Assembly: GCA_025355705.1 (NCBI GenBank)
Contig: JANXZD010000396.1
Location: 1 to 21,333 of the forward strand
Source of the DNA: Bacteroidota bacterium
GTDB lineage: Bacteria; Bacteroidota; Ignavibacteria; UBA10030; UBA8401
Direction: 5' to 3'
Length of the DNA stretch: 21,333 nucleotides
Under the pieces are notes generated by a model. The model searched no databases and was not told the DNA's origin. It saw only the letters and a program-made list of their open reading frames with translations. A program made the translations under genes and the position numbers. Positions 1-8,444 of this stretch are shown one piece after another (the first letter of the stretch is position 1; each line of letters starts with the position of its first letter).

Positions 1-1
1 C

Positions 2-2230
2 CTTGAAGCAAAATTGTATAAATCCGATGTAATCGGTACGGAACATCTGTTACTATCGCTCCTTCGCGACGACGACAATATCGCCGCGCAGATCATGCAT
101 CAGTTCGAAGTGCATTACGATAAAGTACGCGCTGAACTTGATAACATCATCAGCGGAAAACCTTCTTCCCCGCCAGTGCAGGGACAGGCACAGACTCAGG
201 AAAAGAAACAGGAAAAATCAAAGACACCGGTACTGGATAATTTCGGACGTGATCTTACAAAACTTGCCGGTGAAGGAAAACTCGATCCGGTTGTCGGACG
301 CGAAAAAGAAATTGAACGCGTTGCTCAGGTGCTCTCGCGTAGAAAAAAGAATAATCCCGTGTTGATCGGTGAACCCGGCGTTGGTAAAACAGCCATTGCT
401 GAAGGTCTTGCACTTCGTATCATCAACAAAAAAGTTTCCCGTGTCCTTCACGACAAACGAGTGGTCACGCTCGATCTTGCCGCATTGGTTGCAGGAACAA
501 AATACCGCGGACAATTTGAAGAACGAATGAAAGCGGTGATGAACGAACTTGAAAAAGCGAGAGAGGTGATCCTCTTCATCGATGAACTCCATACGATCGT
601 CGGTGCAGGCGGTGCGTCCGGTTCGCTCGATGCTTCGAATATGTTCAAACCTGCGTTGTCACGCGGGGAACTGCAATGCATCGGCGCAACAACACTGGAT
701 GAGTACAGACAATTCATTGAAAAAGACGGTGCGCTCGATCGCCGATTCCAAAAGATCATGGTCGATCCGACGAGCGTTGATGATACGATACAAATTCTAA
801 GCAACATCAAAGACAAGTACGAACAGCATCATGGCGTACGATATTCCGATAAAGCGATCGTTGCGGCTGTGAAACTCAGCGATCGGTATATTACGGAACG
901 AAATTTACCGGACAAGGCAATCGACGTGCTGGATGAAGCAGGCGCACGGGTTCACTTGTCCAACATCGTTGTTCCGCAGGAGATATTGACGCTTGAAGAG
1001 GAAATCGAAAAGATAAAACTCTCAAAGAACAGTGTTGTGAAGAATCAAAACTTCGAGGAAGCAGCACGATTACGCGATCTTGAAAAAAAATTGCTCAGCG
1101 ATCTGGAAATTGCCAAACGCGAATGGGAATTGAAATCTCAATCAATGGTCTTTGAAGTTTCTGAAGATCACATTTCCGATGTTGTGGCGATGATGACCGG
1201 AATTCCTGTCAACAAGATCGCAGAATCCGAAACGCATAAATTATTGAAGATGGATTCTGCATTGACCTCCATCATCATCGGTCAGGATGAAGCGATCCAA
1301 AAATTGACGAAAGCGATCCGTCGCACACGTGCAGGTTTGAAGGATCCGAAACGTCCGATCGGCTCATTCATTTTTCTTGGTCCGACAGGCGTTGGAAAGA
1401 CAGAGCTGGCAAAAGTGCTGGCAAAATATCTGTTCGATTCCGAAGATGCATTGATCCGTGTTGATATGAGCGAATATATGGAAAAATTCTCCGTGTCGCG
1501 TCTTGTCGGAGCTCCTCCGGGATACGTTGGATGTGAAGAAGGAGGACAACTCACGGAGAAAGTCCGTCGTAAACCATATTCCGTCGTACTGCTGGATGAA
1601 ATTGAAAAAGCACATCCTGATGTGTTCAACATTCTGCTTCAAGTTCTCGACGACGGACAATTGACCGATTCGCTTGGGCGAAAGGTCGATTTTAAGAACA
1701 CGATCTTGATCATGACATCCAATATCGGCGCACGAGATATCAAAGTGTCAAAAGGTTTTGGATTCGGCGATGAAGCTGTTGGTGATAAATATAAACACAT
1801 GAAGGATATCATTGATGAAGCGGTGAAGCGAGTCTTCAATCCTGAATTCTTGAACCGGATCGATGATACCATCGTGTTCCATCAATTGAACAAAGAGGAC
1901 ATTACAAAGATCATTGACATTCAGGTAAGGGAGTTGTTCAAACGCATGAGTTCGATGAACATTTCCATTGAATTGACAAAACAAGCAAAAGAATTTCTTG
2001 CAGAAAAAGGGTACGATCAATTGTACGGTGCACGACCATTACGACGCGCACTGCAGAAATATGTTGAAGACCCGGTTGCCGAAGAAATATTGAAAGGAAC
2101 TTTCAGCGAAGGAAGTTTCATTAAAGTAAAACTGAATAAAAAGAAAGATGAACTTCTTTTCACTTCCGGCACCCAGCCCGATGAAGGAGGCGAAGCCCCT
2201 GAAGAAATGAAACAGGAAGATGTAGCATAA
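2..2230 (+). CDS. clpC: ATP-dependent Clp protease ATP-binding subunit ClpC (5' end outside window)
   Basis: AAA+ unfoldase that feeds proteins to the ClpP peptidase in the cytoplasm. The reading frame is open from the left edge. The first visible residues correspond to the second of the two N-domain repeats (IGTEHLLLSLLRDDDNIAAQ), so roughly 90 residues are missing upstream, and the TTG at 14 is not a real start. Both ATPase modules are intact: D1 Walker A GEPGVGKT (near nt 368) and Walker B VILFIDELHT; D2 Walker A GPTGVGKT and Walker B VVLLDEIEKAHPD. Between them lies a UVR-like coiled segment (NFEEAARLRDLEKKL), which marks ClpC rather than ClpA or ClpB. The D2 loop reads KGFGFGDE, in the place where the ClpP-binding [LIV]GF tripeptide normally sits. 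The C-terminal small domain (YGARPLRRALQKYVEDP) is complete. A strong terminator follows 16 nt after the stop. Confidence 0.96.
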   Translation, partial: LEAKLYKSDVIGTEHLLLSLLRDDDNIAAQIMHQFEVHYDKVRAELDNIISGKPSSPPVQGQAQTQEKKQEKSKTPVLDNFGRDLTKLAGEGKLDPVVGREKEIERVAQVLSRRKKNNPVLIGEPGVGKTAIAEGLALRIINKKVSRVLHDKRVVTLDLAALVAGTKYRGQFEERMKAVMNELEKAREVILFIDELHTIVGAGGASGSLDASNMFKPALSRGELQCIGATTLDEYRQFIEKDGALDRRFQKIMVDPTSVDDTIQILSNIKDKYEQHHGVRYSDKAIVAAVKLSDRYITERNLPDKAIDVLDEAGARVHLSNIVVPQEILTLEEEIEKIKLSKNSVVKNQNFEEAARLRDLEKKLLSDLEIAKREWELKSQSMVFEVSEDHISDVVAMMTGIPVNKIAESETHKLLKMDSALTSIIIGQDEAIQKLTKAIRRTRAGLKDPKRPIGSFIFLGPTGVGKTELAKVLAKYLFDSEDALIRVDMSEYMEKFSVSRLVGAPPGYVGCEEGGQLTEKVRRKPYSVVLLDEIEKAHPDVFNILLQVLDDGQLTDSLGRKVDFKNTILIMTSNIGARDIKVSKGFGFGDEAVGDKYKHMKDIIDEAVKRVFNPEFLNRIDDTIVFHQLNKEDITKIIDIQVRELFKRMSSMNISIELTKQAKEFLAEKGYDQLYGARPLRRALQKYVEDPVAEEILKGTFSEGSFIKVKLNKKKDELLFTSGTQPDEGGEAPEEMKQEDVA

Positions 2231-2246
2231 ACAATAGCAATCACCA

Positions 2247-2288
2247 AAAACACAGAACCCAATCATAACCGATTGGGTTCTGTGTTTT
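2247..2288. terminator. Bidirectional intrinsic terminator between clpC and the reductase gene
   Basis: Perfect 18-bp inverted repeat (arms 2247-2264 and 2271-2288, 6-nt loop). The arms start with AAAA and end with TTTT, so either strand yields a hairpin followed by a U-rich run. It lies between convergent genes ending at 2230 (+) and 2308 (-), as expected for a shared terminator. Confidence 0.9.
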
Positions 2289-2307
2289 AAAATTGTTAGA
2301 AGTGGTC

Positions 2308-3189
2308 TCAGCCATACGATTCGTATGTGATCTGTTCTTTGGTCATCCCAAGTTCTTTTAAACTGGCCAATGCACTTTCTAAGAATCGAGGTTGAGGGGA
2401 AACACCTTTCTCTTTCGCAGCATTTCTGTCATGGACAGAGATTGCAGGACCACAAACAAACACCTGTGCACTGCTCGTGTCTGGAATTAATTCACGCATA
2501 AGTTCTGTTGAAATTCTCCCCTTACGCACCGAAGGTGAATACTGAAATGTTTCGGATTCACGCGTCAATGAATGAACAACTCTTACTCGGTCAGGATTTT
2601 TTTTCTCAAGGTCAGCAAGTGCATCCCGAAAAATAATATCATCCCACATTTTATTTGCATACATGAATGTGTGTCGAAGCTTTGGGTAATGTGCTAACGC
2701 AAATTTCAGCATCGAGTAGTTTGGCACGCTGCCCGATCCTGCACAGACATGAACAAGATGATCTGTTTGAGATTCTATATCATCGGGTAGTGTATAGGGA
2801 CCGGTGAATCCGGTAACAACAAGACGCATTCCGCGCACCGTTCGCTTGACAAGCAATGGCGACAACAATGGCGGATATTTTGTTGCGCCGGATGTATAGC
2901 GTTCTTCTTTGATTGTAACAGCTAAATATTTTTCATGGGGAGAAGAACTCATTGAATATGCCCGGGGTGGTTCCTTTCTTCCTTTAAGATCTTCAAGGAA
3001 TGATGTAAACCGGCCCAAAGATTCAAACTGATGAGGATCTATTGTAAGAAAATGACCCGGCTTGTAGTCTAAACGATCATTCCCTGTAAAGAATACTAGG
3101 GTTGTGGTATCATGCGCTTCTTCAATTGAGTCCGCAACCATTACCTCTAATTCTTTTATTCGCTTTCGTTCTTGCGGCTCTTTATTCAT
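2308..3189 (-). CDS. FNR-type FAD/NAD(P)-binding oxidoreductase
   Basis: Probable soluble flavin reductase of the ferredoxin-NADP+ reductase superfamily, moving electrons between NAD(P)H and an unknown partner. From the chosen ATG (293 aa) one sees the FAD-binding signature RAYSMSSSP (residues 76-84), the nucleotide-pyrophosphate loop AGSGSVPNYSML (about 150-161), the later VFVCGPA motif, and the C-terminal ITYESYG that is typical of this superfamily. No Cys-rich 2Fe-2S domain is present, so the electron acceptor must be a separate protein or small molecule. A longer frame begins with TTG at 3216, but ATG at 3189 has a good ribosome site (AGAGGAAG, about 7 nt upstream) and is preferred. It lies 39 nt downstream of the DinB-like gene and is probably cotranscribed. 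The exact substrate cannot be told from sequence. Confidence 0.85.
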   Translation of the reverse strand: MNKEPQERKRIKELEVMVADSIEEAHDTTTLVFFTGNDRLDYKPGHFLTIDPHQFESLGRFTSFLEDLKGRKEPPRAYSMSSSPHEKYLAVTIKEERYTSGATKYPPLLSPLLVKRTVRGMRLVVTGFTGPYTLPDDIESQTDHLVHVCAGSGSVPNYSMLKFALAHYPKLRHTFMYANKMWDDIIFRDALADLEKKNPDRVRVVHSLTRESETFQYSPSVRKGRISTELMRELIPDTSSAQVFVCGPAISVHDRNAAKEKGVSPQPRFLESALASLKELGMTKEQITYESYG

Positions 3190-3228
3190 TGTTATCTTCC
3201 TCTCTGATTGACACAATTGAAATAACCA

Positions 3229-3723
3229 TTATTGTTGTTCTCGATAAAATGCTATCAAATCCGTTCCAACAGGGATTCCGCCGCTTTGCCGGATCAATGT
3301 CGTGATCTGTCCGCGGTGATAGGTTGAATGGTTCACTAAATGCTGCAGCGACTGCCAAACTTTTTGTGTCACCGTATCCCCTTTAAGCGTATTGAAAATC
3401 AGTGTTCTGACTAATTCTTCTTCCGTCAATTTTGAAAGATACAATTGAAATCCTTCCTCAACATCGTTCCATTTCAATTTCACTGATGCGTATGTCGGAA
3501 AATTATCTTTCTTCATAAATACGCCGGGATTTGCTCCATTCAATCTCTGCAGCCAAATATCTTCTGCTCCGCAAAGATGAACAAGTGTTCCATGAATACT
3601 TCCAAAACTGTTCTTCAGATCGTTATACAATTGATCTTCCGGTAAGGAATCTACCGCTTGCAGTGTACGGGCATTCGCCCACGAGTTGAATTTAAACAGC
3701 ACTTGAAATTCTCGGATTGTCAT
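3229..3723 (-). CDS. DinB/YfiT-like four-helix metal-binding protein
   Basis: 164 aa, the usual size for the DinB superfamily, a four-helix bundle that holds a divalent metal with three histidines. The N-terminal signature MTIREFQVLFKFNSWANART resembles the 'Y..WAN..' start of the family, and the candidate metal ligands H49 (in LVHLCGAEDIW), H132 and H136 (in NHSTYHRGQI) are present. Some superfamily members are thiol-dependent transferases, while many have no known role, and the function here cannot be specified. The ATG at 3723 has an AAGGA ribosome site about 7 nt upstream. It lies between the lipoprotein gene (43-nt gap) and the reductase gene (39-nt gap), which suggests one transcript. 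Confidence 0.85.
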   Translation of the reverse strand: MTIREFQVLFKFNSWANARTLQAVDSLPEDQLYNDLKNSFGSIHGTLVHLCGAEDIWLQRLNGANPGVFMKKDNFPTYASVKLKWNDVEEGFQLYLSKLTEEELVRTLIFNTLKGDTVTQKVWQSLQHLVNHSTYHRGQITTLIRQSGGIPVGTDLIAFYREQQ

Positions 3724-3766
3724 GCAATAGTCCTTTTTTTATTGTGCGTGCACGAAGTTTATGATG

Positions 3767-4549
3767 TTATTTTTTCTTCTCTGCCAAATTTACTTTAAGC
3801 CAAACGTCGAATGGTTCCGTTTTCCCTTCGGATTTGATTTCTCCATGTCGTCCTCCGCCTCTTTTCCCTCTTTCTCCACCCATTCCACCGTAGCTCTCTT
3901 TGCCGGATCCATCCATTTCGCCTGAAAATTCACCTTCTGCTCTATCTTTTTTAGGAGGTTCAAACTTTCCCGCCATCAATCCGATCCCCACATTTTTCGT
4001 TGGCGGATTAAGAGTAAATCCACCGTCTGCAGTACCCGCCAATGGAATTTTCAACTCATAGATCAAAACATCTCGTGTTCTGGATGTGGCAAATTGGATA
4101 TTTTTAAGAGATACAATTGATAATTGTATCGGCAATCCTTTTTCTCCGTGAAGAATTTCTATCCCACTGATTGGGTTATTATAGAATGCGTTTTCGTCAT
4201 TGTCATCAATTACTTCCGTTGTTCCTTTCATCCTTCCCGGAATACGGATACCAATTTCTTTTTCATTATCTCCATGAGAATCAAACCAAAGAGTGAAGCC
4301 AGAGGAAAGAATATTTCTTCTCTGATGTTGATCTAAAATCTTTATAAAAAGAAATAAATTTTCACCGTTATTGCGAATACCAAGATTAAGATTATGATCG
4401 CTAAGGTAGAATGTTCGGTACTGCCAATCTCCCTCTTTACCGTCAACGATAATTTGATCATTCTCCCACGATGAGTGGACTAATAACGTTGTTGTGCAGC
4501 CGGGAAAAAGAAATATACCGAAAGTGAATAGAGAAATGAACCGCAGCAT
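3767..4549 (-). CDS. Putative lipoprotein with a CBM9/DOMON-like beta domain and Gly-rich tail
   Basis: 260 aa. The first 18 residues form a short hydrophobic signal ending LFLFPGC, a slightly non-standard lipobox with Cys18 as the likely lipidated residue, so the protein is probably anchored in the outer membrane or periplasm. Residues about 33-180 have the pattern of a CBM9-like/DOMON-type beta sandwich: IIVDGKEGDWQ near the start, then strand-like GENLFLFIKILD and TLWFDSHGDN. Such domains bind sugars or heme in other proteins, but no ligand can be inferred here. Residues about 203-236 are low-complexity and rich in Gly, Glu, Lys and Arg, and the C-terminus returns to ordered sequence (FDVWLKVNL). 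No clear Shine-Dalgarno is seen before ATG 4549. Likely the first gene of a unit with the DinB-like and reductase genes. Confidence 0.7.
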   Translation of the reverse strand: MLRFISLFTFGIFLFPGCTTTLLVHSSWENDQIIVDGKEGDWQYRTFYLSDHNLNLGIRNNGENLFLFIKILDQHQRRNILSSGFTLWFDSHGDNEKEIGIRIPGRMKGTTEVIDDNDENAFYNNPISGIEILHGEKGLPIQLSIVSLKNIQFATSRTRDVLIYELKIPLAGTADGGFTLNPPTKNVGIGLMAGKFEPPKKDRAEGEFSGEMDGSGKESYGGMGGERGKRGGGRHGEIKSEGKTEPFDVWLKVNLAEKKK

Positions 4550-4634
4550 GGAATTTGATCTTTCTAATGTGTTCTTTCTTAGACGTTTACAATTTTCAGA
4601 AGTTAAATTCGGATAAATGATTTTATTAAAATCA

Positions 4635-4777
4635 GCCTCAAAAATACCTAATCATTGTCATTTCGATCCCGACGCTGTTTGTCGGGAAAGAAATCTCGGT
4701 TTCGTGTCAAGAAGCCATCCCAAAAATACCTCTGTCACTCCCGAATGCTTCTGTCGGAAGTCCAGTAAAATGACAAT
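4635..4777. repeat. Decayed palindromic intergenic repeat, two related units with terminal inverted repeat
   Basis: Two related units follow one another in the 252-nt gap between the lipoprotein gene and mutS. Each begins with the same 11-mer CAAAAATACCT (4639-4649 and 4721-4731), followed by TGTCA and a small hairpin; in the first unit this is CCCGAC/GTCGGG (4668-4673 with 4681-4686). The 10-bp ends ATTGTCATTT (4654-4663) and AAATGACAAT (4768-4777) are perfect inverted repeats bounding 124 bp. A second imperfect inverted pair joins 4712-4726 with 4787-4801 (14 of 15). The unit TGTCATTTCGA-N21-AGAAATCTC recurs with N23 at 12109-12151. Confidence 0.75.
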
Positions 4778-4801
4778 AAAACTCATTTTTTGAGATGGCT
4801 T

Positions 4802-7507
4802 TTATAAATTTTCTTTCACCTTCGCCAAAAACTTCAACGCTTCCAATGGTGTGATTGCATTGATGTCGAGTTTTTTTATCGCATCACGCAGTTCGTCATC
4901 TTTCATCTCGAACATTGTTATTTGCGGCGTATTCTCGATCTTGGAAACTCTCCGTTTAATTTTCCTAACTTCTGATGCATCTGCAGGTTGGTCGCTGTGC
5001 GGAGTTAATTGTGAATTTTCAAGGTTCTCTAATATCGTTTTTGCACGGTCCGTTAATGTTACAGGAAGGCCTGCCATCATCGCAACTTGAATTCCATATG
5101 AATGATCAGCGGTTCCCGGCGTCACAGTGTGAAGGAAAACAACTTTGTCCCCGTATTCCTTTACATCTACTTTATAATTCTTAATGCGTGGATAGAGCGA
5201 AGCGAGTTCATTCAATTCATGATAATGTGTTGCAAACAATGTCCGCGCGCCGATCTGTTCGTGCAGATACTCGGTCAACGCCCAGGCAATGGAAATTCCG
5301 TCGAATGTGCTTGTCCCTCTTCCCACTTCATCCAACAGAATTAGACTACGCTTTGTGGCACGATTGACAATATTCGCTGCTTCATGCATTTCAACAAGGA
5401 ATGTACTTTCGCCGCTGGTGATATTATCACTGGCACCGACTCGCGTAAAGATATTATCAACCAAACCGACGATAGCACGTTGTGCGGGAACATAACTTCC
5501 AATATGAGCAAGCAGCACGATCAATCCCGCCTGACGAAGGTAGGATGATTTCCCGCTCATGTTCGGTCCGGTGATAATGAGAATCTGTTGATCCTTTATG
5601 TCTAATTGAAGCGAATTTGCAATGTACTGTTCGCCAAGAGGAAGGAGGCGTTCGATAACGGCATGCCGGCCGTTTTCAATGGTAAGTTCATCGCTCAAAT
5701 TCACTTCGGGAAGCGTGTATCTATTTTCTTCGGCAACTTGAGCCAGAGAAACTAAACAATCTAAAATTGCAATCTGTTGCGCGTTGGATTGGATGATCCC
5801 GACAAATTGCGAAACATACGCGCGCAGTTCGTTGAACAATCGTGATTCGATTGCAAGGATCTTTTCATCGGCATTCAATACTTTGTCTTCGTACTCTTTC
5901 AGTTCAGGCGTAATATACCGTTCCGCATTCGTCATCGTCTGTTTACGGATGTAATCATTCGGAATTTTATCTTTATGTGTATGTGTGATCTCGATAAAAT
6001 ATCCGAACACATTATTGAATCCGATCTTCAACGACGAGATTCCTGTTCTCTCCCGCTCTTTTATCTGCAGATTTGAGATCCAATCTTTTGCAGAAAATGA
6101 TAATGAACGAAGTTCATCCAGCTCTTTGTTATATCCATTTCGGATGACACCGCCATCTTCCAGTTTTACAGGAGGATCGTCGTTCACTGCGCGAGTGATC
6201 GCTTCGGTGAGTTCTTCAAGCGGTTGAATGTGAGAATTAATTTCACTCAATGTACCGTCACCATGAGCAAGTCCTGCACTTTTTGCAGGACGCGTCGAAG
6301 GGTCGCTCTTTTTATCCTCGTTCCCAAACTCCGTTTGGGAACGAGGTAGAATTTCTTTTAATTTCGGAATACTTTGTAGAATCCTCTTCAACGCAAGCAT
6401 CTCGCGCGGATTCGCGCGATTTGTAGCAATGCGGGCGATCAAACGCTCCATGTCTCCAATTTCAGAAAGTTCATTTTGAAGTGAAGTCCGAAGCGATGAT
6501 GATCCAACAAGAGTTGTGACGCCGTTCGTGCGCCAATGGATCTGTTCAATTTTCTTTAACGGATTGCTCACCCATTTTTTGAGCAGCCGTCCACCCATCG
6601 GCGTGCTGGTTTTGTCGAGAACGGAGAATAATGTTCCATCAGGTGAACCGCCAAGCGATGAGGTGATTTCTAAATTTCGTTTAGTCGCCGAATCCAACAC
6701 AATCGTTTCATCAACAGCATATGGAACGATCTTCTGAATATGCGCGAGATTTGCTCTCTGCGTTTCATTCAAATAATGCATCACCGCACCGGCAGAGAGA
6801 ATACCGATACTCATCTGATCGATACCGAATCCTTTGAGTGATTGCGTTTTAAAATGCTGGATCAGTTTATCAAATCCATAATCATATTGAAAAAGCCAAT
6901 CGTCGAGCGAAGTATAAATTCCTTTATACGAATGTCGAAGTAATTCTTGCAGCGATTCTTTGTCACGTTTTTGTACAAGGAGTTCTGCAGGGGCAATCGA
7001 TGAAAGGATTTCGGGCAATTGTCTGAAAGGAAATTCCGACGCAAAGAACTCTCCGGTAGAAATATCGACAAATGAGAATCCGATAGGATCATTTGCCGCA
7101 GCGATCGCACTTGGTAAAGCAACACAGGCAAGATAATTATTTTGTTTCTGTTCGAGAATTTTATCGGAGAATGCAACGCCCGGAGTAACAACTTCTATGA
7201 CGTCACGCTTCACAAGCCCTTTAGCAAACTTCGGATCTTCCATTTGTTCGCACACTGCAACACGCAGTCCGGCTTTCAGTAATTTTGGAAGATATGTTTC
7301 AAGTGCGTGATAAGGGAATCCTGCAAGAGGCGTTTCACCAACATCTCCTGCTTTTCCCCGTCGTGTTAGCGTAATTCCCAATACTTTCGATGCAGTTCTG
7401 GCATCATCATCGAATGTTTCATAGAAATCCCCCATACGAAACAACAGGATCGTATCGGGGTATTTCGCCTTTACGGAGGCGTATTGCGTCATTAAGGGAG
7501 TGGACAT
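4802..7507 (-). CDS. mutS: DNA mismatch repair protein MutS with an in-frame repeat insertion
   Basis: 901 aa. MutS recognises mispaired and looped bases as a dimer and recruits MutL. The mismatch-contacting motif is present (GDFYETF, Phe28 and Glu30), as are the connector and lever domains, the ATPase Walker A GPNMSGKSS (from residue 647), Walker B LILLDEVGRGTSTFDG, and the ATHYHEL motif. The C-terminal dimerisation tail (ITPLEALKFLAKVKENL) is intact, so the protein should be functional. Residues 388-419, between the helix ending LPKLKEIL and the segment LSEINSHIQPLEEL, have no counterpart in my recollection of E. coli MutS and are encoded by two palindromes (see separate feature). Without them the length, 869 aa, is ordinary. 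The ATG at 7507 matches the family start (MSTPLMTQYASVKAKYP); its ribosome site is weak. Confidence 0.96.
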   Translation of the reverse strand: MSTPLMTQYASVKAKYPDTILLFRMGDFYETFDDDARTASKVLGITLTRRGKAGDVGETPLAGFPYHALETYLPKLLKAGLRVAVCEQMEDPKFAKGLVKRDVIEVVTPGVAFSDKILEQKQNNYLACVALPSAIAAANDPIGFSFVDISTGEFFASEFPFRQLPEILSSIAPAELLVQKRDKESLQELLRHSYKGIYTSLDDWLFQYDYGFDKLIQHFKTQSLKGFGIDQMSIGILSAGAVMHYLNETQRANLAHIQKIVPYAVDETIVLDSATKRNLEITSSLGGSPDGTLFSVLDKTSTPMGGRLLKKWVSNPLKKIEQIHWRTNGVTTLVGSSSLRTSLQNELSEIGDMERLIARIATNRANPREMLALKRILQSIPKLKEILPRSQTEFGNEDKKSDPSTRPAKSAGLAHGDGTLSEINSHIQPLEELTEAITRAVNDDPPVKLEDGGVIRNGYNKELDELRSLSFSAKDWISNLQIKERERTGISSLKIGFNNVFGYFIEITHTHKDKIPNDYIRKQTMTNAERYITPELKEYEDKVLNADEKILAIESRLFNELRAYVSQFVGIIQSNAQQIAILDCLVSLAQVAEENRYTLPEVNLSDELTIENGRHAVIERLLPLGEQYIANSLQLDIKDQQILIITGPNMSGKSSYLRQAGLIVLLAHIGSYVPAQRAIVGLVDNIFTRVGASDNITSGESTFLVEMHEAANIVNRATKRSLILLDEVGRGTSTFDGISIAWALTEYLHEQIGARTLFATHYHELNELASLYPRIKNYKVDVKEYGDKVVFLHTVTPGTADHSYGIQVAMMAGLPVTLTDRAKTILENLENSQLTPHSDQPADASEVRKIKRRVSKIENTPQITMFEMKDDELRDAIKKLDINAITPLEALKFLAKVKENL
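6251..6346. repeat. Palindromic repeat insertion inside mutS (96 nt, in frame)
   Basis: Two hairpin-forming palindromes in series lie within the mutS coding sequence. The first is a perfect 14-bp stem with 3-nt loop (6316-6329 with 6333-6346), which reads CTCGTTCCCAAAC/GTTTGGGAACGAG inside its arms. The second is an 8-bp stem GTCCTGCA/TGCAGGAC with 5-nt loop (6271-6278 with 6284-6291), flanked by CCGTCACC and GACCCTTCGAC-type sequence (minus sense) that resembles widespread intergenic repeats. Together they add 32 codons without breaking the frame; the encoded stretch is polar (RSQTEFGNEDKKSDPSTRPA and onward). The exact insertion ends are inferred from the protein, not from a visible target duplication. 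Confidence 0.8.
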
Positions 7508-7625
7508 AGAGACAATTGCAAGATTACAAAATTATCAAGATTGTAGTAGAAAGTAGAAAAAAAATGAGGTTGAAACAAGAAGTGCTTACAGGACTTTTTG
7601 ATTTCACAAATGGCCGATACTCCAT

Positions 7626-8444
7626 TTAATAGTTCATCTCCATCTTAAAATCAGAAGGATAAATTGTCACCTTATATTGTACAACGTGGATAATTTCTGG
7701 GTCGCTGATGTTATTTCTTGTACTGATTCTGTTTCCAAAAAAATGAAGGTGCAGGATCGTATCGGATTTTTGTTGATATAATATTGTTGTTCCCAATGAG
7801 GATCGTTCCTCAAATCCAAGATCGCTCAATGATATTGGTTTACCATTTTTCAGAAAACTCTTGCCGCCACCCCCTTCTTCTACAGGAAGAATATAATATT
7901 GCTGAGCTTTGAATACTATTGTTAACAATTCATTTCTCACATCTATCGACTGATATTTTTGTTCGACACTTATTTTTTTAAATCTCTCAAAATGTGAATT
8001 TAAAACAACTGCCGAAGTTATTGTATTTATAGGTACACCGATCAGGATTACGAGGCTGACATAGTATCCGACGCGTACTATTAACGAAGATTTTTTTTGA
8101 TAAAATTTGCTTGCATTTATTTTTTTTCTTGACAAAATGAAAAGTATCGGATTGAGGACAAACAAAAAAAGAAAAGAAATGAACATTGAAAGATACGTTC
8201 CAAATTTTATGATTGGTATTGGCCATCCATTAACTTCATCAATTGCTTGCTGAAGAGTATTGTGTCCCACAAACCATAGGTCAATTGATAAAATTTTAAA
8301 GAGTACCACCCAAATATCATGAAACCGCATATGTAAATAAAATATTCCATACATCGTAAGCAGTAACACTATGAAACCAATAAAAGATAGAACAAAGATT
8401 GATGACCATAGCGAACCTGTGTTTGTTTTAATTGTTTCGTTCAT
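7626..8444 (-). CDS. Unrecognised membrane protein with a pilin-like extracytoplasmic domain
   Basis: 272 aa, not recognised. Three hydrophobic segments are visible (about residues 15-38, 82-104 and 123-148), followed by a C-terminal soluble domain of about 115 residues. That domain contains AQQYYILPVEEGGGGKSF, a pattern resembling hypothetical pseudopilin-like proteins, then strand-rich sequence to the end. The gene starts with ATG at 8444 and overlaps the previous gene by 17 nt, so the two are translationally close and probably coupled. It closes a four-gene unit beginning with the ECF sigma factor and may be a target or accessory of that signalling system, which is inference from position only. 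The C-terminal domain shares the YY-x2-P and SF landmarks with the preceding protein. Confidence 0.7.
   Translation of the reverse strand: MNETIKTNTGSLWSSIFVLSFIGFIVLLLTMYGIFYLHMRFHDIWVVLFKILSIDLWFVGHNTLQQAIDEVNGWPIPIIKFGTYLSMFISFLFLFVLNPILFILSRKKINASKFYQKKSSLIVRVGYYVSLVILIGVPINTITSAVVLNSHFERFKKISVEQKYQSIDVRNELLTIVFKAQQYYILPVEEGGGGKSFLKNGKPISLSDLGFEERSSLGTTILYQQKSDTILHLHFFGNRISTRNNISDPEIIHVVQYKVTIYPSDFKMEMNY

Noticed and set aside
14..16. TTG at 14 as the start of ClpC
   Set aside because: The frame is open to the left edge and the first residues match the middle of the ClpC N-domain, so the true start is outside the window.
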